Below the pieces are notes generated by a model. The model had not been told where the DNA came from, made no database searches, and saw nothing but the letters and a program-made list of their open reading frames with translations. A DNA stretch of 64,000 nt, from the NCBI GenBank assembly GCA_035946575.1, contig DASYZG010000073.1, positions 13,545 through 77,544 of the forward strand, given 5' to 3'. Positions 34,160-43,733 of this stretch are shown here, piece after piece. Source of the stretch: Gp13-AA77 sp035946575 (GTDB lineage: Bacteria; Acidobacteriota; Terriglobia; UBA7540). The number at the start of each line of letters is the position of its first letter. Position 1 is the stretch's first letter. Made by a program: the position numbers and the translations under genes.

Positions 34160-34513
34160 ATGAGCACAAAACTGCGGACTTTTCCAACGCAAGGACATCT
34201 TGTCACGGGGTTATTGATGCTGATGGTTATGTTAACCATTGCAGCCTCCTCGGTTCCCGGCAATCACTTTACTCGAGACACGTACCTGCGGGGCAACCTA
34301 CAGCCAACAGCGGGCAGCTCCGTGCCGGCGGCCCCGGCCGTCATGACGTCTGCCGGGCAGACTCGCTTTGCTCAACTGGCCCAGAATTTTCCTCGTCCTT
34401 CTGCACCATCGCCACGCGCGGCGAAGCCGGTGGTTCAGACAAGCAGCAAAAAGAAAGTACTCAATCCGAAAACGGTTCCGTGCATGCCACCAGCTTCGTG
34501 TCCGCGCTCCTGA
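34160..34513 (+). CDS. small exported hypothetical protein
   Basis: 117 residues from ATG 34160, with GGGAAGGGAAACA before it. A basic N-terminus and hydrophobic helix (LVTGLLMLMVMLTIAASSVP) point to a signal peptide or single anchor. The rest is Pro/Ala/Ser/Lys-rich with a CMPPASC near the end and no recognised domain. Isolated on the plus strand opposite the kinase gene. Coding character is moderate. Confidence 0.5.
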   Translation: MSTKLRTFPTQGHLVTGLLMLMVMLTIAASSVPGNHFTRDTYLRGNLQPTAGSSVPAAPAVMTSAGQTRFAQLAQNFPRPSAPSPRAAKPVVQTSSKKKVLNPKTVPCMPPASCPRS

Positions 34514-34653
34514 ACGGCCAACGCAGGTATCCACTGACCGAGGGCGTACTTGCCGAATCAAGAGACACGCCCTCGGCACGCGCTGGCGACCCGGAAACCT
34601 CGTGACGACAACCGACTCGCTCGATCCGGCACGACCGGTCCCGCTGTTGTCAA

Positions 34654-37600
34654 TTATTGAGCACTTTGGCGCGCTTTGCGCGCGATCAGACCAAATCCGA
34701 GCTGTTGTGCCTGGGTCTCAACTTCCGCGAGGTGGGCCGCGGCCTGCGGATCCTTATGTTGCGCATCGATCTCGGCCAAGGCCAGCCGCGCCTCGAGTGC
34801 CCGATCGACGAACCCCAACCGGCTGGCTTCACTCTCGACTGCAACTAATGTCTGCCGGGCCGCCGTGAGGCGCGCAGGCTCATTCGACGCAGCTTCCACG
34901 CGGGCTCCAATCGTTGCCACCGTCAGCCCAATAGCGCGGTTTTGTACGCGCTGTGCCAGGGTGCGGGCACGCGCCGAGGCCGCGACTGCCTGATCCTGGC
35001 GCCCCTGGCTGAGGAAGGCCTGTGCGAGCGCCGCCTCGCCAAAGGCCTCGAGATCCGGTTCGCCCTCCTTTCTGAGCTCTTCGAGAGAAGGGATCAGCAG
35101 AGCACGCGCTTCGGCGGGGCGCCCCTGCTCAAGGGCACGCCAGGCAAGGTCCACGCTGGTCTCGGCGACGGATCCCTTCTCCCCAAGTTCGCGCCGGATG
35201 GAGAGCGCCTGCGCATACCAGCGCCCCGCGTCATCAAGCGCTCCCTGCTCACGAGCCACGTCGCCAAGGCCCTCCAGAGCCTGGGCAAGTTGACTCCTGG
35301 TTCCGATCTCACGAGCGAGGGCGGCGGCCTGTTCGTATTTGCTGCGCGCGGCCGGGAGATTCCCTTGATTCGCAAGCACGAGCGCTATATTCGTGAATGC
35401 GCCCGCCAGACCGCTTTTGTCACCAAGTTCACCGTATCTGGCGGCCGATTCTTCGTACATCTGGCGCGCCTTTGCGATCTGCCCCTCGTTGTAGAAGAGG
35501 CCGGCGGCATTGCCCAGCGTTACGGCAGCGCCGGATTCGTCGCCAATCTCGCGATAAGCAGCCAGCGCCTGACCGTAGAGTTTCTTGGCGTGCTCGGCGT
35601 CCCCCTGCTGCCAGTGCAGAATGCCCAGGTTGTTCAGGGACACCGCCACTCCGCGCCGGTCGCCGGCAGCCTGCCAGGCCTCGAGCGCTCGTTCGAACCC
35701 CTGGCGCGCCTCGGCGAGATTACCCTGTCCCTGCTTGATTTGGGCAACCTCCGAGGCGGCCTGGGCTTCCCCGTCGCGATCCCCGCGCAAGGCAAAAGCG
35801 CTTTCCGCGGAACGAAGGGCGGCAAGCGCAGGCTCCGGCTGACCGAGCTTCCACAATGCCGTCGCTCGCGCCAGCCGCCCTCGCGCCGCGAGCAGTGCCG
35901 AGTCCATGGCCTCGGCGAGTTTCACAGCATGGCTGGCGGCCTGCTCTTCGAGCCTGTAGTCGGAAACGGATTCGGCCCAATAAGCTTGCGCCAGGTCGAT
36001 GCGTGGATCAAGGTTAGCCGGCGGCGGCAGCTGGCGCAGAACGCTCAGGGTAGCGACCACATCAGCGCTCCGGCCGTTCATCGTCTCTGCGGTCACGAGG
36101 CTCTCGCCATAATCCGCGTTGTCCGGAAAGAGGGTGAAAAGCCTGCGGTAGACTTCCTGAGCGCGTTCCCATTGGCCGGAGACCACTCGATACCGGCCTT
36201 CAACGATCAATTGCTGCTCCTGACCGAGACTCGCGGAAAGGTCGTAGGCCCTCTTCGCTTCTTCACGCGCCCTGCTATCGTAGCCGAGCGCGGACAGCGC
36301 AGCTGCGAGCGCCGAGTGCGCCAGAGGGAATTGCGGATCGCGAGCCACGGCGCTCTCCAGCAATGGCCGGGCCCCGGTCGGATCGAAGGCCCAAAGCTTG
36401 GCCAATCCGTCCGCATAAAGCTTCGCCACCTCCGGATCGGAGGGCAGTTCGGCCTTCACGGCCGCCGCCTGAGACTCCGGCAGGGGACCCGCCGCAAGCG
36501 CCTGGCGCAGACGCGTGCCGGCGCGAGAAACGAGGTCGAATAGTCCTGCCTCGGTTCCGTTCTCGCCGAAGGCTGCCACAATAATGCCCTTCCTGGCATC
36601 CTCCAGCCGGAGATCGAGCCTGATATTGCCGCCGCTCTCGCGACCCAAGTCGGTAAACGAGCCCAGGATGAGGTAGTCGCTGCCGAGATTGGAGCGGACT
36701 TTGTGGAGCGTATCCGGAGCCAGACTGTCCGAATCACCGACGGGCACGTCGAGCTTCAGGCGGGCGATCTTCTCGGCGGCGATGGCCCGCAAGTGCGGCC
36801 CGGCTGCCAGTTCCGAGGTGAGCATCTCCGATAGCGCCGTGGAGAGCCATGCGACATCGGGCCTGCCCGTGGAATTCCTTAGAGTAAGAACGGCGATCGA
36901 AGTCCGGTGGACCGGGGTCGCGGTTGGCAGGTTCCGAAGCGAGCTGTGGCCTCGCAGCAAAAGGACGATCAGCAGAAGTGCGGCGAACACCGTGGCCACC
37001 GCGAGGAGCAGTCGATAGGGCGCCGGCGCGGGGCCCGGCGGAGGCTCGCAACTTCGAAGGTCTGCGGCGAGCTTGTCGGCGCTGTCGTACCGGCGTGCCG
37101 GATCCTTCTCCAGGCAACGTCCTACTACGGAGCGGAGCCGCTTCGGCAGCTTCGCGGGCAGCGCCACCTTGGTATCTTCCATAATCGCCATGCTGAGCTC
37201 GAAGGCCGTCTGTCCGCTGAAAGGCATCCTGCCGGTGCACATTTCGTGAAGAACCACACCGAGCGACCAAAGATCAGAGCGCGGTGTGGCCCCCTTACCG
37301 TGCAGTATCTCAGGCGCCAAATACGGCAAGGTTCCCGCGATCGGCCCGAGGTCGGCGAGCGAGTTGCGTGAACTTGTGAGGCGGGATACTTCATCCGGCT
37401 GAAGGTGCTCGGCCAGGCCGAAGTCGAGCAACTTGACGCGTCCGTCCGCGGTTATCGCGATGTTGTTGCTCTTGACGTCGCAATGCAACACTCGCCGCTG
37501 GTGGGCGTACTCCAGAGCTTCGGCGATCTGCGCCCCGTAATGCGCTGCCATTGACGGGGGCAGGCCCGCCGCGGGCACCAGTGACTTCAGCGTCCGCCCT

Positions 37601-37971
37601 TCGACATACTCCATGCAAATGTAGCCGTGCTCTTGTTCCTCGCCGACTTCGAAAACCGTGCAAATGTTGGGGTGATTCAGAGCGGAGATGGTGCGCGCTT
37701 CAAGCAGAAGTTCGCCCAGGGACGAGTCTTCCGTGATCGGTTTGTTGAGCAGCTTAATGGCAACCAGGCGATCGAGTTGAAGATCGCGCGCGCGGTACAC
37801 GGCTCCCATACCGCCCGTGCCAATGAGCTCTTCAATGCGGTATCTGCCGAGGAGTTGTCCTGCTCTCAGGTATGCCTGGCCGCTCACGGCCGAAAGCGAG
37901 CGCCCCGCGGAGTCAGCCGCCGCAGAGGTTGCGGAGATCGGCATCAGGGCCTCCGTTTTCGATTCCGGCAT
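34654..37971 (-). CDS. transmembrane Ser/Thr protein kinase with TPR tail
   Basis: 1105 residues. Kinase domain about 44-305: G-loop IGTGGMGAVYRA, catalytic lysine K73, activation DFG at 183-185, and LAPEILHGKGATPRSDLWSL. The catalytic loop reads HCDVKSNN (163-170), with cysteine where most kinases have arginine (HRD). One membrane helix is near 320-345. Then comes a periplasmic or extracytoplasmic TolB/CsgG-like module (AVLTLRNSTGRPDVAWLSTA...), and from about residue 500 at least ten tetratricopeptide repeats (e.g. SLNNLGILHWQQGDAEHAKK). Such proteins are common in Acidobacteria and act in signalling with protein-binding tails. Confidence 0.93.
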   Translation of the reverse strand: MPESKTEALMPISATSAAADSAGRSLSAVSGQAYLRAGQLLGRYRIEELIGTGGMGAVYRARDLQLDRLVAIKLLNKPITEDSSLGELLLEARTISALNHPNICTVFEVGEEQEHGYICMEYVEGRTLKSLVPAAGLPPSMAAHYGAQIAEALEYAHQRRVLHCDVKSNNIAITADGRVKLLDFGLAEHLQPDEVSRLTSSRNSLADLGPIAGTLPYLAPEILHGKGATPRSDLWSLGVVLHEMCTGRMPFSGQTAFELSMAIMEDTKVALPAKLPKRLRSVVGRCLEKDPARRYDSADKLAADLRSCEPPPGPAPAPYRLLLAVATVFAALLLIVLLLRGHSSLRNLPTATPVHRTSIAVLTLRNSTGRPDVAWLSTALSEMLTSELAAGPHLRAIAAEKIARLKLDVPVGDSDSLAPDTLHKVRSNLGSDYLILGSFTDLGRESGGNIRLDLRLEDARKGIIVAAFGENGTEAGLFDLVSRAGTRLRQALAAGPLPESQAAAVKAELPSDPEVAKLYADGLAKLWAFDPTGARPLLESAVARDPQFPLAHSALAAALSALGYDSRAREEAKRAYDLSASLGQEQQLIVEGRYRVVSGQWERAQEVYRRLFTLFPDNADYGESLVTAETMNGRSADVVATLSVLRQLPPPANLDPRIDLAQAYWAESVSDYRLEEQAASHAVKLAEAMDSALLAARGRLARATALWKLGQPEPALAALRSAESAFALRGDRDGEAQAASEVAQIKQGQGNLAEARQGFERALEAWQAAGDRRGVAVSLNNLGILHWQQGDAEHAKKLYGQALAAYREIGDESGAAVTLGNAAGLFYNEGQIAKARQMYEESAARYGELGDKSGLAGAFTNIALVLANQGNLPAARSKYEQAAALAREIGTRSQLAQALEGLGDVAREQGALDDAGRWYAQALSIRRELGEKGSVAETSVDLAWRALEQGRPAEARALLIPSLEELRKEGEPDLEAFGEAALAQAFLSQGRQDQAVAASARARTLAQRVQNRAIGLTVATIGARVEAASNEPARLTAARQTLVAVESEASRLGFVDRALEARLALAEIDAQHKDPQAAAHLAEVETQAQQLGFGLIARKARQSAQ

Positions 37972-38194
37972 GGCTCAACCCTGTTAGGTCCAATCCTTTG
38001 TATTAAGGATGTTCAGATTACCCGATCGATCACCGTGATCCGCGTCACCGACCGAGCGTGAGCCTGCGAACAGCAGCCTGGCGCGCCCTCCCCTCAAAAA
38101 TGCCCCGCCAAACCCACCAAGGCATGGCGAATGTGTTTCGCCTTTCAAATGTCGGAGGTTGCTGACTCACGGACCAGGGATCGGGGACCAGAGG

Positions 38195-39559
38195 TCAGCG
38201 GGCACGTCCGCCAGCGGGGCTGGCGGGTGCGGCGTCGGAGGCCGTCCTCAGAACGTCTTCGGCAATCTGCAGCGTACGATCAATGTCCTGCCCGGTGTGG
38301 CTGAATCCGATGTGCCCGCGCTTCAGGTTGGAGGGAATCAGGAACACGCCGCGTTCGATCATGGCGCGGCGGTAGCGAAGGAAACGCGCGGCGTCGCTGC
38401 GCAGCGCGTCGGCGTAATTCCCGATCGGCGCCGAGGTAAAGTAAGTCACAAAAATCGAGCCGAATCCGGCGACCGTCGCCCCGGTTCCGAGGCGCAGGTG
38501 AATCTCAAAAAGGCCGCGACGGAGGCGGTCACCAAGAGCGAAGATCCGCTCGTGCACCGGCTGGTTCTCCAGGATTTCCATGGTCGCGAGCGCCGCGGCG
38601 AGCGCCGCCGGATGTCCGTGATAGGTGCCGGCGAAGCAAGTGTCGCCACCCTCGCGGGTGTTGAAATGATCCATGACGTCGGCGCGTCCCGCGATAGCCG
38701 CCAGGGGGAATCCGTTGGCGATCGCCTTGCCGAACGTGGCCAGGTCGGGACGGACGCCGCCCAGCGCCTGGTAACCGCCCAGGTGGTGACGGAATCCGGT
38801 GATCACTTCGTCGAAGATCAACAGCGCGCCGTGCGCCACGGCCAGATCGCGCAGCCCTTCCAGGAACCCGGGGCGCGGCAGAACCGAGCCCATGTTATGA
38901 GCGATCGGCTCGACGATGATCGCCGCCACCTGATTGCGGTTCGTCTCAAGCGTCTGCTGCACTTCTTCGAGGCTGTTGTACGCGCAGACGAGCGTGTGCG
39001 CGAGGGTTTCAGGCAGAATCCCGGCTGAGCCCGGCGCCAGTCTGCCCGTTCGGCTTCGCGGGTCCCTTTCAGCGCTCACACTCGCTTGCGGGGTGTTCGC
39101 CAGGACCGAATCGTAGGTGCCGTGATAGCAGCCATCGAACTTGAGGATCTTCGGCCGGCCGGTGAAGGCGCGCGCTACGCGCAGCGCGTTGAACACCGCT
39201 TCGGAGCCGCTTCCGCAAAGCTGCACGCGCTCGGCGCAGGGCACGTGCCGGTGGATCTTCTGCGCCACTGCGATCTCAAGCTCCGTAACTCCGGCACCGG
39301 GCAGCGGCGCCGACCGCAGCGCCTCGGCCACGCGCCGGTTCACCTCCGGATGGTTGTGGCCGAGCAGGACGGGTCCGAAAGCAGCGTGATAATCGAGATA
39401 TCGCTTGCCGTCCACGCCCACGAGGTAGGCGCCCTCGCCTGCGCGAAAGACGATAGGCGGCGTCATCTTGCGCGCGGCGCTCGTGACACCGCCGGGAATC
39501 ACCTCACACGCCTGGTTGAACAGGACTTCGCCGGTGGACGGTGACAGGGTGGATTTCAT
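38195..39559 (-). CDS. class III PLP aminotransferase, GSA-aminomutase family (HemL-like paralogue)
   Basis: 454 residues. PLP lysine in DLATFGKAIANGFPLAAIAG, cofactor-binding GSGSEAVFNALRVARAFTG, and FDEVITGFRHHLGGYQ. Closer to HemL than to other class III enzymes, but it differs from the true HemL at 46368-47654: it has AAIAGR instead of GAYGGR, an insertion of about 20 residues after YHGTYDSV, and a longer C-terminus. Probably a transaminase or mutase with a different substrate. Monocistronic, with micro-repeats upstream. Confidence 0.85.
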   Translation of the reverse strand: MKSTLSPSTGEVLFNQACEVIPGGVTSAARKMTPPIVFRAGEGAYLVGVDGKRYLDYHAAFGPVLLGHNHPEVNRRVAEALRSAPLPGAGVTELEIAVAQKIHRHVPCAERVQLCGSGSEAVFNALRVARAFTGRPKILKFDGCYHGTYDSVLANTPQASVSAERDPRSRTGRLAPGSAGILPETLAHTLVCAYNSLEEVQQTLETNRNQVAAIIVEPIAHNMGSVLPRPGFLEGLRDLAVAHGALLIFDEVITGFRHHLGGYQALGGVRPDLATFGKAIANGFPLAAIAGRADVMDHFNTREGGDTCFAGTYHGHPAALAAALATMEILENQPVHERIFALGDRLRRGLFEIHLRLGTGATVAGFGSIFVTYFTSAPIGNYADALRSDAARFLRYRRAMIERGVFLIPSNLKRGHIGFSHTGQDIDRTLQIAEDVLRTASDAAPASPAGGRAR

Positions 39560-39574
39560 CGCGAGCAGGAATTA

Positions 39575-39695
39575 TACCATTGAGCCATTTAGCTATTGAG
39601 TCACCGGATCATTAAGCCATTGCGCTTGATTCATTGGCAGACAAGAAGACGAAATACGAGGGACTGAGGCTCAATGACTCAATGAACCAATCTTC
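39575..39695. repeat. intergenic micro-repeat patch (attgag / ttgagtca words)
   Basis: Words such as ccattgagccattt, tattgagtcaccgg, tcattaagccattg, gattcattgg, ctcaatgactcaatgaacc are packed into about 120 bp between two divergent genes. Similar to 21952-22110 and 30497-30604. Confidence 0.5.
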
Positions 39696-39803
39696 TCCAT
39701 CACTTTGAGACGTGACGCTCAACACGCTATTGCAGAGCTCGTTAAGGAGTACTATAAAACCTGAAGAACAGCCCAAACAGAAAGTGGCCGCGGAGGTGAG
39801 ATC

Positions 39804-40790
39804 ATGTGCCGTGCCTCAAGGATTCTGCAGGTCATTGGTTTGTGTTTTCCCGTACTGCTGATTTCATGCGGACAGACGCCCCATGCCAACGAGCGCTACG
39901 TGTTCGTGGCAGCGAACATCAACATTCCCTATTGGCAGAGCGCCAAGGCTGGCTTCCTGGACAGCGCCAAAGCCCTCAAAGGCGCAAGGGTAGACTTTGT
40001 CGGACCCGGCTCCTACACTCCCAACGATGAGCTGAAGGCCTTTCAGGATGCCGTCTCCAGCGCGCCCGCCGGCATTATGGTCTCGCCCGCCCAGGGCGAT
40101 TTGTTCAAAGATGCGATCAACACCGCGATTTCCGCCGGAATTCCGGTGATCTGTGTCGACTCCGACTCGCCGGGATCGCGCCGGCTGCTGTTCCTCGGGA
40201 CCGACAACTATCGCGCCGGCTACGAGAGCGGCAAGACGATGGCGGCCATCCTCTATGGCCACGGGGGAATCGTCCTGGTGAAGATCGCCGGTCAGAACAA
40301 CCAGGAGGAGCGCGCTCGCGGTGTGCGCGACGCCATCAAGGAAAATCCAGGAATGGCGATCGGGGCGGAGGTGAACGACTCCGGGTCGCCGGACGTCGCC
40401 GGGAGTGAAGTTGCAAATATGGTCCGGCGCGGCGGGCATCCGGCGGGGATCATCTGCCTGGAAGCCACCTGCGGGCCCGGGGTGGCCAACGCGCTCGATC
40501 AACTGGGCATGGCCGGCAAGACTCCGATCGTCGCCATGGATGCGGATGCGGCGACTCTCAACCTCATCAACCGTGGAATGGTGGCGTCGACGGTCGCGCA
40601 GAAGCCCTACACCATGGGCTACTTCGGTCTGCAGTTCCTTGACGATCTCCACCACAACCGGGTCCATGAGTTCCCGGATTGGCGCACGGCGCCGGTCTCG
40701 CCCCTGCCCGACATCGTGGACACCGGAACGATGGTGATCAACGCGCACAACGTCCAGTCCTACTTGAGCGCGATGCAGAAATCCCAGTAG
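39804..40790 (+). CDS. sugar-type ABC substrate-binding lipoprotein (RbsB family)
   Basis: 328 residues from ATG 39804, behind GGAGGTGAGATC, a strong ribosome site. Lipobox cysteine in PVLLISCGQT. The periplasmic-binding-protein type I fold is evident: FVAANINIPYWQSAKAGFLD, GIMVSPAQGDLFKDAINTAI, GIPVICVDSDSPGSRRLLFL, GTDNYRAGYESG. These bind ribose, galactose or other sugars. No ATPase or permease gene is adjacent, so it is an orphan binding protein whose transporter is elsewhere, or a sensor. Confidence 0.9.
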   Translation: MCRASRILQVIGLCFPVLLISCGQTPHANERYVFVAANINIPYWQSAKAGFLDSAKALKGARVDFVGPGSYTPNDELKAFQDAVSSAPAGIMVSPAQGDLFKDAINTAISAGIPVICVDSDSPGSRRLLFLGTDNYRAGYESGKTMAAILYGHGGIVLVKIAGQNNQEERARGVRDAIKENPGMAIGAEVNDSGSPDVAGSEVANMVRRGGHPAGIICLEATCGPGVANALDQLGMAGKTPIVAMDADAATLNLINRGMVASTVAQKPYTMGYFGLQFLDDLHHNRVHEFPDWRTAPVSPLPDIVDTGTMVINAHNVQSYLSAMQKSQ

Positions 40791-40838
40791 CGCCGGGATT
40801 GGGAGGCTGCGGGTCGGGGAATAGCGGGTAACGTTGCG

Positions 40839-42002
40839 CTACAGGTCAAGATATCGCCGCAGGTCTTCGGGAGTGAAACCAACCAGCTCCGGCTCGAGTT
40901 CAAGGACGACGCCCGTCTCACGACGGACCGTCGTGCGCACATGGCCCGCCACGCGCAGAACATCGTCAGCGGTGGCGCCACCCTGGTTCAGAATCACGAG
41001 CGGCTGCGAAGGATTCACTTGCGCGCGTCCGGTTTCGAAGCCTTTGAGCCCGCAGAGGTCGATCAGGAACGCCGCCGGGACGTTCATGGGCGCGGCTGGT
41101 GCTGACCGTGCAATGTTCAGCCGCCGCCGCAAATCCGCGAGCCTGGTCTTCCCGGCCTCGCCGAAGCGCGCCTCGATGCGCGTCGCGAGCGACTGCCACG
41201 CCGCCGGATCGAGCGTGGGGTTCTTGAAGAATGAGCCCGCGTTGCCGCCGCGTTCCTCGCGAGGAAACGGAAATTTGCGATCGCGAATCTCGATGATCGC
41301 TTGGCGGATTTCGCGCTGGCTCGGCTCGCGTTTTCCGCACTCTGCGAAGTACGCCCTAACGTCACGGTAATTCAACTGCGGCAGAGGCTTCGTGCCGAGA
41401 TTTAAAGTGATACTCCAAATCAGGAATTCGCCCCGCCGGGTGCCGTTGAAGATGCTGCGGCGGTAGCTGAGTCCACAGTCCGCGGCCGCCAACCCCTGAA
41501 GCCCGCCATCGGACATCCTCAAAACTTCCGCCTGCTCGAACACGTCGCCGAGCTGCTGGCCGTAGGCGCCGATGTTCTGCACCAGCGCTGCTCCGCTCTG
41601 TCCGGGTATGTGCGAGAGGTTCTCGACGCCCCAACAGCCACGCTCCACCGTAAACGCGACCGTGCGGTCCCAAGGTTCGCCGGCGGCAACGCGGAGCCGG
41701 ACGCCGGCGCTGCCTGCCTGGGGCCCGGCCTCACCCTCGACAATCTCGATGCCGGTCCGCATCGGATGAATCACCGAGCCGCGGAACCCCGCGTCACTCA
41801 CGAGGATGTTGCTGCCGCCACCCAATACGAAAATCGGGAGCGACTGCGCGCGCGCGAGTGCTGTGGCCTGGCGAACCTGCTCCGGCGTCGTGACCGTGCA
41901 GAGGTAGCGCGCTGGTCCGCCGATTTTGAAGGTGGTGTAAGGCTTCAGCGAGGCGTCTTGCAGGACTTGCAAACTCGAATCACTGCCGGGCATGGTCGTC
42001 AT
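40839..42002 (-). CDS. murB: UDP-N-acetylenolpyruvoylglucosamine reductase
   Basis: 387 residues, slightly longer than E. coli MurB. FAD-binding N-terminus (TTFKIGGPARYL; FVLGGGSNILVSDAGFRG), then GVENLSHIPGQSGAALVQNI. Catalytic serine is in GNAGSFFKNP, and a conserved acid is in LELEPELVGF. MurB uses NADPH to reduce the enolpyruvyl group to UDP-MurNAc in peptidoglycan synthesis. It is read away from the mur cluster, with an acyl-CoA synthetase gene 12 bp upstream on the same strand; such a lone location is common outside Proteobacteria. The C-terminus LDL is normal. Confidence 0.95.
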   Translation of the reverse strand: MTTMPGSDSSLQVLQDASLKPYTTFKIGGPARYLCTVTTPEQVRQATALARAQSLPIFVLGGGSNILVSDAGFRGSVIHPMRTGIEIVEGEAGPQAGSAGVRLRVAAGEPWDRTVAFTVERGCWGVENLSHIPGQSGAALVQNIGAYGQQLGDVFEQAEVLRMSDGGLQGLAAADCGLSYRRSIFNGTRRGEFLIWSITLNLGTKPLPQLNYRDVRAYFAECGKREPSQREIRQAIIEIRDRKFPFPREERGGNAGSFFKNPTLDPAAWQSLATRIEARFGEAGKTRLADLRRRLNIARSAPAAPMNVPAAFLIDLCGLKGFETGRAQVNPSQPLVILNQGGATADDVLRVAGHVRTTVRRETGVVLELEPELVGFTPEDLRRYLDL

Positions 42003-42014
42003 TCATCGGCACTC

Positions 42015-43607
42015 TCAGTGAACGCGCCGTTCCCTGCCCGCCCAGTACTTCTCACGCAGCACGCGTTTAAGGATCTTGCCCGTGCCGCCCTTGGGCAATT
42101 CGGCCAAAAATTCCACCGATCGCGGCACCTTGAACTTGGCAAGATGCTGACTGCAGTGGTTCAGGATCTCGGGCCCGGCAGCCTGCGCCCCCGCCCGCAG
42201 CACGATCAGTGCTTTGGGCGCTTCACCCCAGGTCTCATCGGGCACGGCAATGACGGCACACTCCAGCACGGCCGGATGCTGGTAGAGCACGCGCTCGATC
42301 TCCGCGGTGGCAATGTTCTCGCCGCCGCTCAGCACCATGTCTTTCACGCGATCGACAATCAGCACGTAGGCTTCTTCGTCGATGGTGGCCAGATCGCCCG
42401 TCCAGAACCAGTCATCGCGGATCACGCGCGCGGTCTCTTCGGGCTGCTTCCAGTATCCCGCCATCACCAGGTCGCTGCGCACGATCACTTCACCGACCTC
42501 GGTCCCGTCCGGCTTCACGTCGCGGCCATTAGGGTCGACCACGCGAACCTCGGAAGCACCCTGCGCCCATCCCGCCGTCGCCTTGCGTCGCAGTTGGACG
42601 TCCGGCGGATCGTTCTTCAAATGGTCCTTGATACGCGCCACGGTCAGCACGGGCGAGGTCTCCGTGAGTCCATACCCGCCCATGGCGCGGCATCCGGGGA
42701 GCTTGCGCTCGGTTTCCGCAACCAGCGCAGTATTGGTCGGCGCGCCGCCCATCATCACCTCGCGGATGCTGGAGAGGTCGTAGTTCGCGAAGTCGGGATG
42801 ATTGAGCATGGCAACAAGCATCGTCGGAACCACCTGCAATCGCGTCACCCGCTCGCGGCTCACCAGTTCGAGCACCGACCGGGCGTCGAACTTCTGGATC
42901 ATGACGTGGCGCCCGCCCGTGAGCGCCACGATGTGTGGCGCGCCCCAACTATTGACGTGGAACAGGGGCACCGTGTAGAGGTGCACTTCATCGTCACGGC
43001 CCGCCAGCGCCACGGCCGTGTACAACGCGTGCAGGTACAGGTTGCGATGGGTCAGCATCACGCCCTTGGGATGCGAAGTGGTGCCGCTGGTGTAGAACAG
43101 CTCGGCGACGGCATTCTCGTCGATCTGGCGATAGTCATACACGCCCGGCTCGGCCGCGGCCACCAGCTCGTCATAGGTCCTCGGATGCGCCCAGCCCGGC
43201 GCCTGTCCGCGCAGCGCCACGTAATGCCCGACCGAGGATACTTGTCCTCGCAGTCCTTCAACCAGCGGCAGGAATTCGGAATCGAAGCACAGCACCCGCG
43301 GCGCAGCGTCATTCAAGATGTAAGCCAGCTCTTCGCACGACAGCCGGATGTTCAAGGGCAGCAGGATGCCTCCCAGCTGCGGCACGCCGTAGTAAGCCTC
43401 GAGCAGGCGGTGACAATTGAAGCTCAGGTACGCCACGCGATCGCCCCGCTGCAGGCCAAGCTTGGTGAGCGCCGCGGAGAGGCGATCACAACGCTCGTTG
43501 AACTCCGCGTAGGTAAAGCGTTGATCGCCGCAAACCACACCTGTCTTGCGGCCGAAAATCCGGGCGGCGTGCGATTTGAATCGAACGGGAGTGAGGGGAA
43601 GAATCAT
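42015..43607 (-). CDS. long-chain acyl-CoA synthetase (AMP-forming)
   Basis: 530 residues of the ANL superfamily. The signature is FYTSGTTSHPKGVMLTHRNL, followed by VPLFHVNSWGAPH, GGYGLTETSPVLTVARIKDH, WFWTGDLATIDEEAYV and the C-terminal lysine motif LPKGGTGKILKRVLREKY. Resembles medium- or long-chain fatty-acyl-CoA ligases of FadD/AlkK type. No ACP or reductase domain. Its reaction is acid + ATP + CoA to acyl-CoA. It is 12 bp upstream of murB on the same strand, so they may be co-transcribed. Confidence 0.93.
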   Translation of the reverse strand: MILPLTPVRFKSHAARIFGRKTGVVCGDQRFTYAEFNERCDRLSAALTKLGLQRGDRVAYLSFNCHRLLEAYYGVPQLGGILLPLNIRLSCEELAYILNDAAPRVLCFDSEFLPLVEGLRGQVSSVGHYVALRGQAPGWAHPRTYDELVAAAEPGVYDYRQIDENAVAELFYTSGTTSHPKGVMLTHRNLYLHALYTAVALAGRDDEVHLYTVPLFHVNSWGAPHIVALTGGRHVMIQKFDARSVLELVSRERVTRLQVVPTMLVAMLNHPDFANYDLSSIREVMMGGAPTNTALVAETERKLPGCRAMGGYGLTETSPVLTVARIKDHLKNDPPDVQLRRKATAGWAQGASEVRVVDPNGRDVKPDGTEVGEVIVRSDLVMAGYWKQPEETARVIRDDWFWTGDLATIDEEAYVLIVDRVKDMVLSGGENIATAEIERVLYQHPAVLECAVIAVPDETWGEAPKALIVLRAGAQAAGPEILNHCSQHLAKFKVPRSVEFLAELPKGGTGKILKRVLREKYWAGRERRVH

Positions 43608-43733
43608 GGAGTTTGTGATTGAGCGATTGGTGATCGACGATTGTAATCGAGATCAGAGAAATCAGCCCCTGATTTCGCTATTCTGGTGTATTGCCGAATA
43701 CAAATTTTCGGCTTTCGGCTCTCGACTTTCAAT

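Noticed and set aside
34942..36543. Long plus-strand open frame opposite the kinase-TPR gene
   Set aside because: It is antisense to the TPR region and has no domain, ribosome site or plausible composition; GC-rich codon bias creates such frames.
41610..43622. 670-codon plus-strand frame opposite murB and the acyl-CoA synthetase gene
   Set aside because: Both minus-strand genes are complete, recognisable enzymes, so this frame is a shadow.
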